From the NCBI RefSeq assembly GCF_900182915.1, contig NZ_FXUG01000006.1, positions 248,001 through 312,000 on the forward strand: 64,000 nt of DNA. Reading direction: 5' to 3'. The stretch is from Neorhodopirellula lusitana. Its GTDB lineage: Bacteria > Planctomycetota > Planctomycetia > Pirellulales > Pirellulaceae. The translations under genes and the position numbers were made by a program. Below the pieces are notes generated by a model. It saw only the letters and a list, made by a program, of their open reading frames with translations, ran no database searches and was not told where the DNA came from. The first letter of the stretch is position 1; every line of letters starts with the position of its first letter. Below are positions 7,762 through 16,800 of this stretch, piece after piece.

Positions 7762-9414
7762 TTAGTGGCGGATGGGAACCACCGAGTTCCAGGTGGTCCC
7801 CAGCCGAATTTCGTCAAACGCAGCGATCGCTGTCGCACCCGCCCAAAGCCGCATCTGATCGACGAATCCGTCTTGGTGGGAAGGCTCGCTGACTACATCC
7901 CAGTGGGTCGGCTCACGCGCCGCTGGAGGTGAATCGATTGTGTATGCCTTCGCGAACAGTTGATCCGGTGCTTCTCGTCGCAATGCAAGTTTCAGCACCA
8001 GCAAATAAGTGTTGTCGGGTTCTAGAGTGCGACCCCCGAAGTACGTCTCGCCATTGAACAGGGCCAGCCGTTCTCGCATATCGATGTTCAGTTCGAAATG
8101 TTTCGAGTCAGTTCCTGAGCGGAGCGTGATTCCGCCACCGCATCGATCGTCACGCGGGACTTGGATGACCCGTTTTCGCATGACGGCGCTCAAGAAAATG
8201 TCCTGATCAACGGAGAGATCAATAGGCTCGGCAAATTCTCTGGCGGAGACCGAAGCAAGAGAAACAACCGTGTATCGTGGCGAACTAGGTTTTAGCCACG
8301 CTGGCTCGACCAAATAACCACCTTGACGAACGACCCCACTGGGTGCCTCCTTGGCTTTGTTATTCTTGCACCAGGGTGCCGTCCAGCCATGACCTCCCTC
8401 GTCTCGATGCATGACGCCCAACGGATAGTCGAAGGATTCACTGACCAGCGGCGTGTCTTCTGTCTCTGGACTGTTGATTCGCGAAGTAAACGCTCGCAGC
8501 TCTTGAAGGTGTTCATCTGGATCCACCATGTTCAGGCCATGGCGATCTGAAGGAGACCGGAACTTCAGAGAGCGACCGGCAGCTAGCATCGAGCGTCCCA
8601 GGATCACGGACCGGTCGACCGGCAACCACGTTACTGCGCCATCTAAAACCGTGACATCGCTTTGCCCATCCGGAGCGACCTTAACGGCAAATTCCGTCCC
8701 GATATCGACGACACTGGTGGTCGGTGTGCGTAACGCGAAGCCGATCGCTTGATCATACGCCTTTGCGAAGACCGTTCCCTGATGAACTGTCAGTGAGCGG
8801 TCTGGCTTGATCTCCACATTCACAATCCCTTCTCTTGCATCGAGAATGATGACCGCGCCGTAAACGGTGTTGAGACGGGCCACCCCCGCGTTCAAGCGAA
8901 GATGTCCTACATCGATCTGGTCGCCGATTTTGACATCGCGTTCCCAGCGTGCACCCTCCTGATAGGTGACCGTCATCACGTTACCGAATTCCGATCTGGG
9001 CTGAATCCGCATCGGACGTAAGTTGTCGTTCGCAAGTTGGAGCGACGTTTGATTCTTGTTGTAGAGCAAGGTTGAGTAGACCAACGCGAAGCCTATCAAG
9101 CTTGCCGCCAATACAACCTTCCACCTGCCGAACCAACGCCCACGCTCTTGGCCGGCATGAGAGACACGGGAGGCATTGCCGGGCGGAACGGTCTGTGTAC
9201 CCGATGGGGCGTCGAAGCGAGTCGCCGTGCTTCGAACCTGAAACTCATCCTCCAACATCGAATCCAGTTGCAAGAACCGCGTGGCCACCAACCGCAATTC
9301 GATATCATTTCGCAACAAGTCATTGAGCTCGTTGACCTGATCCGCCGTCGCTCCACCTTCCTGGCAAAGCTGAAGCAGTTCTTCGACTCGGCGGCTTTGT
9401 TTCAATGGGTTCAT
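7762..9414 (-). CDS. FecR-domain membrane protein with C-terminal LamG-like domain, partner of ECF sigma factor
   Basis: A 550-residue protein: N-terminal cytoplasmic region of about 95 residues, one membrane helix at about residues 99-118, a FecR domain at about 145-270 (GDQIDVGHLRLNAGVARL, TPTTSVVDIGTEFAVKV, DVTVLDGAVTWLP), and a C-terminal region (about 320-545) resembling the concanavalin/LamG-like domain common in planctomycete FecR proteins. The gene lies 52 nt downstream of an ECF sigma factor on the same strand. FecR proteins act as transmembrane regulators of their neighbouring ECF sigma. The usual planctomycete reading is that the outer LamG-like domain senses a carbohydrate or envelope ligand; that is inference. 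Confidence 0.88.
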   Translation of the reverse strand: MNPLKQSRRVEELLQLCQEGGATADQVNELNDLLRNDIELRLVATRFLQLDSMLEDEFQVRSTATRFDAPSGTQTVPPGNASRVSHAGQERGRWFGRWKVVLAASLIGFALVYSTLLYNKNQTSLQLANDNLRPMRIQPRSEFGNVMTVTYQEGARWERDVKIGDQIDVGHLRLNAGVARLNTVYGAVIILDAREGIVNVEIKPDRSLTVHQGTVFAKAYDQAIGFALRTPTTSVVDIGTEFAVKVAPDGQSDVTVLDGAVTWLPVDRSVILGRSMLAAGRSLKFRSPSDRHGLNMVDPDEHLQELRAFTSRINSPETEDTPLVSESFDYPLGVMHRDEGGHGWTAPWCKNNKAKEAPSGVVRQGGYLVEPAWLKPSSPRYTVVSLASVSAREFAEPIDLSVDQDIFLSAVMRKRVIQVPRDDRCGGGITLRSGTDSKHFELNIDMRERLALFNGETYFGGRTLEPDNTYLLVLKLALRREAPDQLFAKAYTIDSPPAAREPTHWDVVSEPSHQDGFVDQMRLWAGATAIAAFDEIRLGTTWNSVVPIRH

Positions 9415-9466
9415 TTTTTAGAAGCAACGAAGGAGTTCAATTGCAAATGCTTGTTCTGTTTCGAAA

Positions 9467-10003
9467 TCACGCCGTTTCCGCAGACGCAAGTCGGTGCTCA
9501 ATGCATTTCCGGAGTGCTTTGCGACTTCGAAGCATCAGGCTTTTGATCGCATCGATTGTTTTGTGAGTTGTTTCCGCGATTTGCTGGAGTGGTCGGTTTT
9601 CGGCGTAGCGGAGCGCGAAGACTTGCCGCGTTTGCTCGTCTAATTCTTCCAGGCATTGATGAAGAGCGAGTTGTCGGTCTGGCCAAAGTCCCATCTCGGC
9701 ATCCGCAACATCACACATCATGGCCACGACGTCCGAGTGGAATACCACCCGCTCCTGCTCTCGATTTCGATCTCGCAAATATCCAAGCACTTCGTAACGA
9801 GCGACTCCGAACGCCCAGGCGAGGAACGGCTCACCCGTTCGATACTCAGCTGCCTTCTTCCAGAGCGTCAGATTCGTTCGTTGCAATACATCTTGCGCGT
9901 CATCTCGATTCCCAAGGGATGAATACACATAGCCTTTGAGTTGGCTTTGGTGGATGGTGAGTAGGCTCACAAATTGATCGCTAACTTCGTCGGGATTCGA
10001 CAT
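9467..10003 (-). CDS. ECF-type RNA polymerase sigma factor (planctomycete subfamily)
   Basis: Starting at ATG 10003 gives 178 residues, the usual ECF length. Region 2 reads SSLGNRDDAQDVLQRTNLTLWKKA...FLAWAFGVARYEVLGYLRDRNRE, and region 4 reads LDEQTRQVFALRYAENRPLQQIAETTHKTIDAIKSLMLRSRKALRKCI. This is the sigma-70 subfamily expanded in Rhodopirellula relatives. The longer open frame upstream of 10003 has no sigma-like sequence and is basic, so it was not used. The gene precedes a FecR membrane partner by 52 nt, which probably controls its activity. Target promoters cannot be read from the window. Confidence 0.9.
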   Translation of the reverse strand: MSNPDEVSDQFVSLLTIHQSQLKGYVYSSLGNRDDAQDVLQRTNLTLWKKAAEYRTGEPFLAWAFGVARYEVLGYLRDRNREQERVVFHSDVVAMMCDVADAEMGLWPDRQLALHQCLEELDEQTRQVFALRYAENRPLQQIAETTHKTIDAIKSLMLRSRKALRKCIEHRLASAETA

Positions 10004-10373
10004 TACGCCCTCAGCCTTACCGTGTGAGTCACTTGCGTCGTCATGGCCCGCTAGTGGGTGGGCGACTGACTTGTTGAAGGCTGTATCGTTAATCGCCACT
10101 AAACAGCCAAAAGTGTCAAAAATTGCGGCGAATTTGCTGGAAGTACGGTCTAAACACGCAAATTCCAAATTCCGGTGCTTTTTCCCGCCACCTTTGCGAG
10201 ATAGCCGGAGAAGACTACTACAAGCCCGCCGTGCTTGCATGATGGTTATTAACATTTTAGCCTCAGTTGCCTTCTCTTACCACCTTCAGCACTCGATCTG
10301 CTGAAACAACGTGAAAACGAGTAGCCAGCGCGTTCTTGCGGGTACATCTCCACTTTTCTTGGGACTTCAATTC
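10004..10373. other. Intergenic region between divergent sigma factor and DUF1559 gene
   Basis: About 370 nt between the sigma factor start and the chosen DUF1559 start. It must contain both promoters. No strong -35/-10 pair, operator palindrome or RNA gene was identified. Confidence 0.4.
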
Positions 10374-11558
10374 ATGCGAAAGACTTACTCACCCCGCTCG
10401 GGGTTTACCTTGGTCGAGCTACTCGTGGTGATTGCGATCATCGGGGTGCTCGTTGGTTTACTATTGCCGGCTGTCCAAGCCGCCCGTGAAGCGGCTCGCC
10501 GGATGAGCTGCAGCAACAACTTCAAGCAAATTGGGCTTGGTATTCACAACTACCACAGTGCGTACAAAAACTTGCCTGGGCATGGTATCGGAACGATGGA
10601 TTCCTCGATCACGGCATGGTGGCACGGTTCGAACAAATCGAACTCAATGCGTTTGAGCTTTTTGGTCGGCATCACGCCATTCATTGAACAGCAAGCAGTT
10701 TGGGAAGTCATTTCCAACCCGAATGACTTTGATGCTGACGGTACTATCGATTTCCCAGCAATGGGTCCGATCCCGTCGAACATCGACTACAAACCTTGGG
10801 AAACGAACATCGGCACGTTCCGATGCCCAAGTGATCCAGGATTTGGTCTGCCTTCACTAGGTCGAACCAACTACGCGGCGTGCATGGGTGACGTCGGACG
10901 CTTCATCACCGGTGGCCCTTGGGATGACAACAAGCCACTGCCAAACAACGAAAGAGCAACACAAGTACGTGCTTGCCATCGCGGGGTTTTTCGTATCCGT
11001 ACCGCACCCGGTAAGTTCCGCGACATCCTTGATGGCTTGGCCAATACCATCATGGCTGGTGAAATCACGACCGACTTGGGTGACCATGACGCTCGGACCG
11101 TCGGCGTTGACCGAGCCAGTTACGTGAACATGCAAAGCCAGCCACCCAACGCGTGTGACGACATGGTTGACTCGCAACGTCCTCAGTTCTGGGATGCCGG
11201 TCTCGCGTTTGACGAACCAATCAATGTGCGTGGCTATCGCTGGGCAGACGCGTTGGCCGTGTTCTCCGGATTCATGACTGCGAGCCCTCCAAACAAACCG
11301 CTTTGCACGTCCGACAAGGGTAGTGGCGAAGGCTATTACACAGCATCCAGTCGTCACCAAGGTGGTTGCCACGTCCTAATGGGTGATGGTGCGGTCAAGT
11401 TCATCACCGACTCGATTGAATCTGGTAACCAAAGCGGCAAGCCAGTTGTCGAATGGGCTACCAGTGGCAACCGTGTCCCTGGCTCGGCGAGCCCTTACGG
11501 TTTGTGGGGAGCACTCGGAACCCGTGCAAACAAAGAAGTGATCGACGGAGAGTTTTAG
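10374..11558 (+). CDS. DUF1559 family pseudopilin-like protein
   Basis: The start at ATG 10374 gives 394 residues and puts a type IV pilin-like leader at the N-terminus: MRKTYSPRSGFTLVELLVVI, with prepilin cleavage expected at Gly-Phe, followed by the conserved LLPAVQAAREAARRMSC. An in-frame GTG at 10311 would add 21 residues before the leader and is less likely. The C-terminus carries the H-x9-DG motif (HQGGCHVLMGDGAVKF), typical of DUF1559. These proteins occur in dozens of copies per planctomycete genome and are thought to be secreted or surface proteins handled by type II secretion-like machinery. It is followed by tandem repeats, a terminator hairpin and a small lipoprotein gene. Confidence 0.95.
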   Translation: MRKTYSPRSGFTLVELLVVIAIIGVLVGLLLPAVQAAREAARRMSCSNNFKQIGLGIHNYHSAYKNLPGHGIGTMDSSITAWWHGSNKSNSMRLSFLVGITPFIEQQAVWEVISNPNDFDADGTIDFPAMGPIPSNIDYKPWETNIGTFRCPSDPGFGLPSLGRTNYAACMGDVGRFITGGPWDDNKPLPNNERATQVRACHRGVFRIRTAPGKFRDILDGLANTIMAGEITTDLGDHDARTVGVDRASYVNMQSQPPNACDDMVDSQRPQFWDAGLAFDEPINVRGYRWADALAVFSGFMTASPPNKPLCTSDKGSGEGYYTASSRHQGGCHVLMGDGAVKFITDSIESGNQSGKPVVEWATSGNRVPGSASPYGLWGALGTRANKEVIDGEF

Positions 11559-11610
11559 GGAACGTTGTCGAATCGCTCGCTCGGCGGCTAATGCTCCCGA
11601 GTGCTGGCCT

Positions 11611-11671
11611 CACCGGCTACTGGCCTTACTGGCTACGAGCCCACCGGCTACGGGCCCACCGGCTATTGCCC
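11611..11671. repeat. Imperfect tandem repeat, four units of 15-16 nt
   Basis: Four consecutive units built on CACCGGCTAC / TACTGGCTACGAGCC / CACCGGCTACGGGCC / CACCGGCTATTGCCC directly downstream of the DUF1559 gene and 24 nt before its terminator hairpin. No open frame with a start uses it sensibly. Confidence 0.75.
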
Positions 11672-11695
11672 AGGCGGGTGATCTGAAACTTCAGT

Positions 11696-11731
11696 GGCCT
11701 TCTTTTCCAGTTGGAAGAGAAGGCCTTTTCT
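11696..11731 (+). terminator. Rho-independent terminator after DUF1559 gene
   Basis: A 13-bp stem (GGCCTTCTTTTCC / GGAAGAGAAGGCC, one G-T pair) with a 4-nt loop, followed by TTTTCTT. It lies between the DUF1559 gene and the small lipoprotein gene 56 nt further on, so the lipoprotein is expressed by read-through or from its own promoter. Confidence 0.88.
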
Positions 11732-11786
11732 TACATCAAACGCCCCTCACGGCGCTTTCAATCCAACTCAACCAGAAGGAATCCTC

Positions 11787-11993
11787 GTGACTCTTAGACT
11801 ACTATCCCTCTGCACCCTTCTTTCGCTCAGTTGCTTTAGCATGGGTTGCGATTCATCTACCAGCAACAGCAGCGTTTCCGACGGCGCTAGTGAAGACGCC
11901 AAGGACGAGTACCGCCGGTTGCTTAAGGAATCGGAAGCAGGCATGGCGACCTTGGACGAAGACGCGAAGGCAGCAGGCAATAAGCCTGACTGA
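11787..11993 (+). CDS. Small lipoprotein, 68 aa
   Basis: A 68-residue protein starting at GTG 11787, chosen because AGAAGGA lies 7 nt upstream and the reading then begins with a lipoprotein signal: hydrophobic LLSLCTLLSLSCFSMG and Cys21 as the lipidation site. The mature part is only about 48 residues, Ser/Asp/Lys-rich and probably helical (EYRRLLKESEAGM). Small lipoproteins directly after DUF1559 genes are common in planctomycetes; whether they assist the DUF1559 protein is unknown. Confidence 0.8.
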   Translation: MTLRLLSLCTLLSLSCFSMGCDSSTSNSSVSDGASEDAKDEYRRLLKESEAGMATLDEDAKAAGNKPD

Positions 11994-12058
11994 CTCTTGC
12001 GACTGTGGTTGGCAATTTCGCCAATGGTGATCTGTCGACCAACAAAGTCAAAACGAAA

Positions 12059-12092
12059 ATTGCCCGTCCATTTCAAGAAATGGCCGGGCAAT
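12059..12092. terminator. Hairpin terminator, possibly bidirectional
   Basis: Inverted repeat ATTGCCCG ... CGGGCAAT with an inner CCATTTC/GAAATGG extension, located between the convergent small lipoprotein (ends 11993) and the minus-strand lipoprotein (ends 12166). An A-rich tract precedes it and TCGTTTTCG follows it, so it may stop transcripts from either side. Confidence 0.75.
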
Positions 12093-12165
12093 CGTAATCG
12101 TTTTCGTTGAGGCTCAATCGATAGCCCCGATTGTCGTTAGCGATCGCTCGCTAACCTCTTGCGAT

Positions 12166-12543
12166 TTATTCTTCGTCTAAATCCTCAAGAGCATTTGCCT
12201 TGGCTTCGCCACGGTCTTCAATCGCGTCAGCCTTTCGTTCGCCGACGACTTCTTTTTGATCAGCGACCTCTTCGCCCCGCTCTTCGATTGCGTCAGCCTT
12301 GTATTCAGCACGGTCTTGAACCGACTCGGTAGCGTTGTCCGTTCGATCTCGAAGTTCCGCAGCAGCATTTTGAGTTGCGTCGCGAGTCGCCTCGGCTGAG
12401 GACTGTGATGCGTCACGGATGTCTTCCGCTTGCTCTTGCGTTTGATCACGAACGGCATCAGCTTCACGGTCGAGTGCGGACTCGTCGCAGCCAACGGTTG
12501 CGAACATCAGAGCGGCGGCAGCACAGGTTGATAGAATCTTCAT
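12166..12543 (-). CDS. Helical lipoprotein with repeated Asp-Ala/Arg-rich segments
   Basis: Starting at ATG 12543, where GGAGAA stands 5 nt upstream, gives 125 residues. A lipoprotein signal (LSTCAAAALMFATVGC, Cys19) is followed by about 105 residues of a highly charged helix with recurring blocks such as DAVRDQTQEQAEDIRDA, SSAEATRDATQNAAAELRD and KADAIEERGEEVADQ/KADAIEDRGEAKANA. The pattern resembles apolipoprotein/LEA-type amphipathic or coiled-coil proteins. No enzymatic motif is present. A structural or envelope-tethering role is inferred. The duplicated KADAIE-RGE segment points to internal repeat growth. Confidence 0.82.
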   Translation of the reverse strand: MKILSTCAAAALMFATVGCDESALDREADAVRDQTQEQAEDIRDASQSSAEATRDATQNAAAELRDRTDNATESVQDRAEYKADAIEERGEEVADQKEVVGERKADAIEDRGEAKANALEDLDEE

Positions 12544-13358
12544 TTGATTTCTCCAGTTTGGTCTAGGTTCTAGACTAGGTAGGGTTGAGGCTTCGCTTTG
12601 GTTGCTTGCGGTAACAACTACGAGCAACGAAAAGGAAGCTATCGCAAAGTGCATGCCAATCGATTTTGCTTTCTTCTAGTTCGTTCACGCTACCTCGTTC
12701 GGCATGATTGCGAACAGTGTTCTAAGACCTGCGACATGCAAGTTCGTGTGCAATCTTTCGTAGTAGGGCTTCCTTTAGCAACGCAATGTTTGACGGCTAG
12801 CCGATCGAGGTGGTTGGTAATCAGCCAAGTCTTCGGCCTCGCGGTAATGAAATCCTTTTAGGCAAAGTTCAGTCGGCCGCTACAACGTTCTGTGTGCTCT
12901 GGAGATCGTTGTGCTCTGGAGCTCCCTGTGCTCTGAAGAAGATCCCTGTGCTCTGGGTTCGTGACCTCGGTTGACGAGAGTGCGGAATTTACGGTTAAGG
13001 ACAGCTATGTAGAGGGTGGTTGCAATCTTGACTGAGGTTCGCTACCCGAAACCGGGGCTGCTGGCACGTACTTTGCTACCACTTACCTTGCTACACAAGT
13101 TGTTGCTTGCCTACGCGAAACACTCGCCTACTCCCTCCGTTGGAAACCCTGCCAGTCTCGAATGGCCTCCTGTTTCGGACGACCGAGTGGTCACTTTACG
13201 TGAGTTTGTTGTTCGTGTTCTTGAGCCGTCTAGCAAGGTAAAGTTGATAGCTAACTGGACTAGACGTGAGGCTACGGTTGAGTAGTCGAAGTACAATCTC
13301 TTTAAATCTTACTAATGTTATTTATGGTAATGCCAGCTACTCGAATCTCCTTATACCC
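12544..13358. other. Long intergenic region with short tandem repeat
   Basis: About 815 nt between the divergent lipoprotein and lone receiver genes. Apart from the tandem repeat at 12893-12956 and a small inverted repeat (GTCTAG/CTAGAC around 12562-12576) close to the lipoprotein start, nothing could be supported. Short open frames here have no motifs. An AT-rich patch at about 13300-13335 may hold the promoter of the receiver gene. Confidence 0.45.
12893..12956. repeat. Four direct repeats of TGTGCTCTG, period 17-20 nt
   Basis: Copies of TGTGCTCTG begin at 12893, 12910, 12927 and 12947. The first two extend to TGTGCTCTGGAG, and spacers such as CTCCC and ATCCC are also alike, so this is a short tandem duplication series in non-coding DNA. 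Confidence 0.8.
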
Positions 13359-13778
13359 ATGATTCACAGGCTTCCATCATCACTCCGTTCACGCTTACGT
13401 CCTAGGGAGAATTCTATCTCCATCCTAATCGTCGATGATACAGAATCGATTGTTCACCTACTGACCCATTTCCTCGCTGGGATCGCCGATAAAATTCAAG
13501 TCGCGAGAGATGGTGAGCAGGCGGTCGAACTGGTGTCCGATGCGTCGGAAGCGGACGAACCCTACGACGTGGTCCTGATGGACTTGCAGATGCCCAACAA
13601 ATCGGGGCTGCAGGCCGCCAAGGAGATCCGGGATCAGGGGATTGATGTTCCCCTAATTGCGATGACCGCCGGTGGTTTGCCGGCCGAAGATTGCGTGAAA
13701 GCCGGCTTCAATGGCTATGTGACAAAACCGTTCGACCGTAAGAAACTGGTCAAGTTCATCACTGGATTCGTTAATTAG
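13359..13778 (+). CDS. Stand-alone response-regulator receiver (CheY-like)
   Basis: The start at ATG 13359 gives 139 residues: a short basic N-terminus and one receiver domain from about residue 20. ILIVDDTES carries the acidic pocket, VVLMDLQMPNKSG the phosphoacceptor Asp, AMTAGG the switch Thr and VTKPFD the conserved Lys. There is no output domain, so it works as a phosphate shuttle or by binding a partner. It converges on the 1955-residue hybrid kinase with 33 nt between stops, a strong hint that it is a partner in that relay. The longer upstream reading adds an unconvincing basic tail. Confidence 0.88.
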   Translation: MIHRLPSSLRSRLRPRENSISILIVDDTESIVHLLTHFLAGIADKIQVARDGEQAVELVSDASEADEPYDVVLMDLQMPNKSGLQAAKEIRDQGIDVPLIAMTAGGLPAEDCVKAGFNGYVTKPFDRKKLVKFITGFVN

Positions 13779-13811
13779 GAAGCGTTGCTGCTGCTAGCCA
13801 CTGCCATGATT

Positions 13812-16800
13812 CTAAGTTGTTAACTTCGACGCAACGCTCAATAGTAGTCCAGCATCTATCGGCTTGCTAAGGTAGTCATTGCAGCCGCTTTCGATACACC
13901 GGTTCATATCGCCGTGCATTGCGTCAGCGGTTAATGCAATGATGGGACCGGCAAATCCAAGTTGTCGCAGCTGTGTGGCGGTTTGGTAGCCATCCAGCTT
14001 GGGCATCTGCATGTCCAACAGCACCATGTCAAAGACCCGGCTCGATGTCATCGCCTGTTCGACGATCTCGATCGCTTCTTGGCCGTCTTCCGCCTCCGTC
14101 ACTTCGGCACCGGCCCCCGACAAAATTCGTTTGCTCAAGAAGCGAATGTCGCGACTGTCGTCGACAATCAAGATGTGGCAATTTAGCTCAACCGAGTCGA
14201 CTTGTTGTGTCGGTGCGACTGGGGCCTCGGACGATGCTAGTGGGGTCGACGGCGAGTCTTCGACATCTCCCGCGGCGATGGTGACTTCGAACGTGCTGCC
14301 GACACCTGATTCACTTTGGATCGAAATGTCGCCGCCCAGCATCTTTGCCAGTCGCCGGCTGATCGCCAGCCCTAACCCGGTTCCGCCAAAGTCTCGTGTT
14401 ACCGTTCCATCCGCTTGAGAAAATGGCTGGAACAACTTCTCTTGTTGCTCGGCTGTAATTCCAATCCCAGTGTCGATGACTCGAAATCGTAGTAGCGGTT
14501 GTGGCTGAGGTTGATCGGATGAGCGATTGCCGTGACGGTCATAGGCGATCGTGATCCGCACGCCGCCTTCCTTTGTGAACTTAATCGCATTGCCGACCAG
14601 GTTGATCAGAATTTGCTTGAGTCGCTTTGCGTCGCTTTCGACTTCAAGTGGCAAGTCGGTCTCGTATTCGACGTCCAGACTCAGTCCGTTCTCACTTGCT
14701 CGCACCTCCATGATCGAACGTACGTCTTCGATCACGCTTTGCGGTGAAAAGTGCTCGGGGACGAATTCCAATTTTCCGGCTTCGATCTTGGACAGGTCCA
14801 GTATGTCGTTGATGATATCCAGCAGGAAATCGCCATTTCGACGGATCGTCGATAGGTGTTGGCGTCCTTCGTCGTCTTGGACGTATTCCGATAGCAAGTC
14901 CGCGTAACCCAGAATGGCTGTCATGGGAGTGCGGATCTCATGGCTCATGTTGGCGAGAAACTCGCTCTTGGATTTATTGGCTCGCAACGCCCGTTGTTCA
15001 CTTTCGCGAAGAGCGTCGGCTTGTAGGTGTTCACTGGTGGAATCCCAGTACAGTCCGGACATGCGAACCACTTTGCCGGCATCGTTGCGAATCACTTCAC
15101 CCACGCCCACGATCCAGCGAACCTCACTTTGGCGAATGATTCGGAACTCACATTCGCATGGTTTGGTGCCGCCGACTGCGTCTTGCCACCATTGCTGGAA
15201 ACGTGACAGGTCATCGGGGTGTATGACTTCAAAAATCAGCTCGGGGCCTGCGATTCGGTCTGATGAAATTCCCAGTAAGTCGTATACTTCGCTCGTCCAA
15301 AAACTCTGGCCGGGTGACCATTGCCATGCCGCTAAGCCGCCCGCTTTCAATGCCATTTTTAATCGGTTGGCGTAATCCTTGATTGCACGTTCGGAGTGTT
15401 TTCTTGCAGTGATGTCAGAAATCACACCGAAGAAGTCAGCAACCTTGCCCTCGTTCGTTTGACGCGTGCGGCCTCGTCCTCGCATCCACCGGGTGACACC
15501 AGGCGACTGGTTGACGCGGTACTCTTCATCGAACACTTCCGCATTCGCGATCGAGTGTTCGATCGCGGCTTCCACTCGGTTTCGATCCGCCTCGTCAATT
15601 CGCTGCAGAAGGTCAAAGAGGTGCACGTCTGCGTTCTGCTCGAAGCCAAACAGGCGACGCAAGTTATCGTCAACGATCACGTCGTTGGCGTTCATGTCCC
15701 AACTCCAGACCGCGATCTCGCCGTACTCCAAAGCCAAGTCGAACCGCACTTTAGAATCGGCAAGCTCGCGCTCCGTACGTTTGCGGTCGCAAATGTCTAA
15801 ACCCGACGGAATCAGATAGGTGACCTTGCCATCGGCATCAAAAATGGGGTTCATCATGAAGTCGAGCGGTCGTCGGTCGTCGCCCGAAATTCGGTAAGTC
15901 ATGTCTTTGCGGATGGCTTCTCCCGACGCGACTTTCGCAACTAACCGTTTGACCTCGTCCATCACTTCGGGTGAGTAATTCCACCAATACAGGTCCCAGA
16001 ACTTACGACCAACAACGTCATCACGAGTCAGCCCGCCTGCCTTCAACGCTGGCGAGTTCGCTTCCAAAAGGGTGCCATCGGGTTCTAGCACTCCGATGAA
16101 ACCCAGCGTGTTGTCGATCACCCGCCGCAACTGCGCTTCGCGATCTTGGATGCTATCGACAAACTGTTTTTGGGCGGTGATGTCACGAAGGTAGGCGGTG
16201 AAAAACGGTTCGCCCCGTCTTGTCGTGGCAGCGTTGATCGCAATTTCAATGGGGAACTTGCTGCCATCGGCGCGAAGTGCCGTCAGTTCAGTGCGTTGGC
16301 CGATGACCGTGGACTCGCCGGTTTGCAGGTAGCGATGTAGACCGTTTGCATGAGCTTCGCGATCCTCGGTTGGGACGAGGATTTCAGCCATCGGACGACC
16401 TATCACTTCCACGCTCGAATAGCCAAAAGTGCGTTCGGCGGCCGGGTTGAAGTCGACCACTCGGCCCTCAGTGTCCATGGTGATGATTGCGTCCAAAGAC
16501 GCTTTCATGATTGCAGATTTACGCGATTCTTGATCTCGCAGTTCTTCGTCGAGTCGTCGTCGGTTGATGAATTGGCCAATTTGCAAACCCACTGAACGCA
16601 ACATTCCCAAGATGGCGCGGTCGCTCTCGATTTGAGCGTAAGTGAATAGCTCGATCACACCGTAGCATTGATCGCTTACGATGATCGGCATCGCCATGCT
16701 GGTGTGCAATCCGATCTCTGAAGCTTCGGCACGCTTGAAGGTGGGGTCGCTCGCAACGTCGACGATCCATTGTGGCTTGCGGGACTTCCAGACCCTGCCG

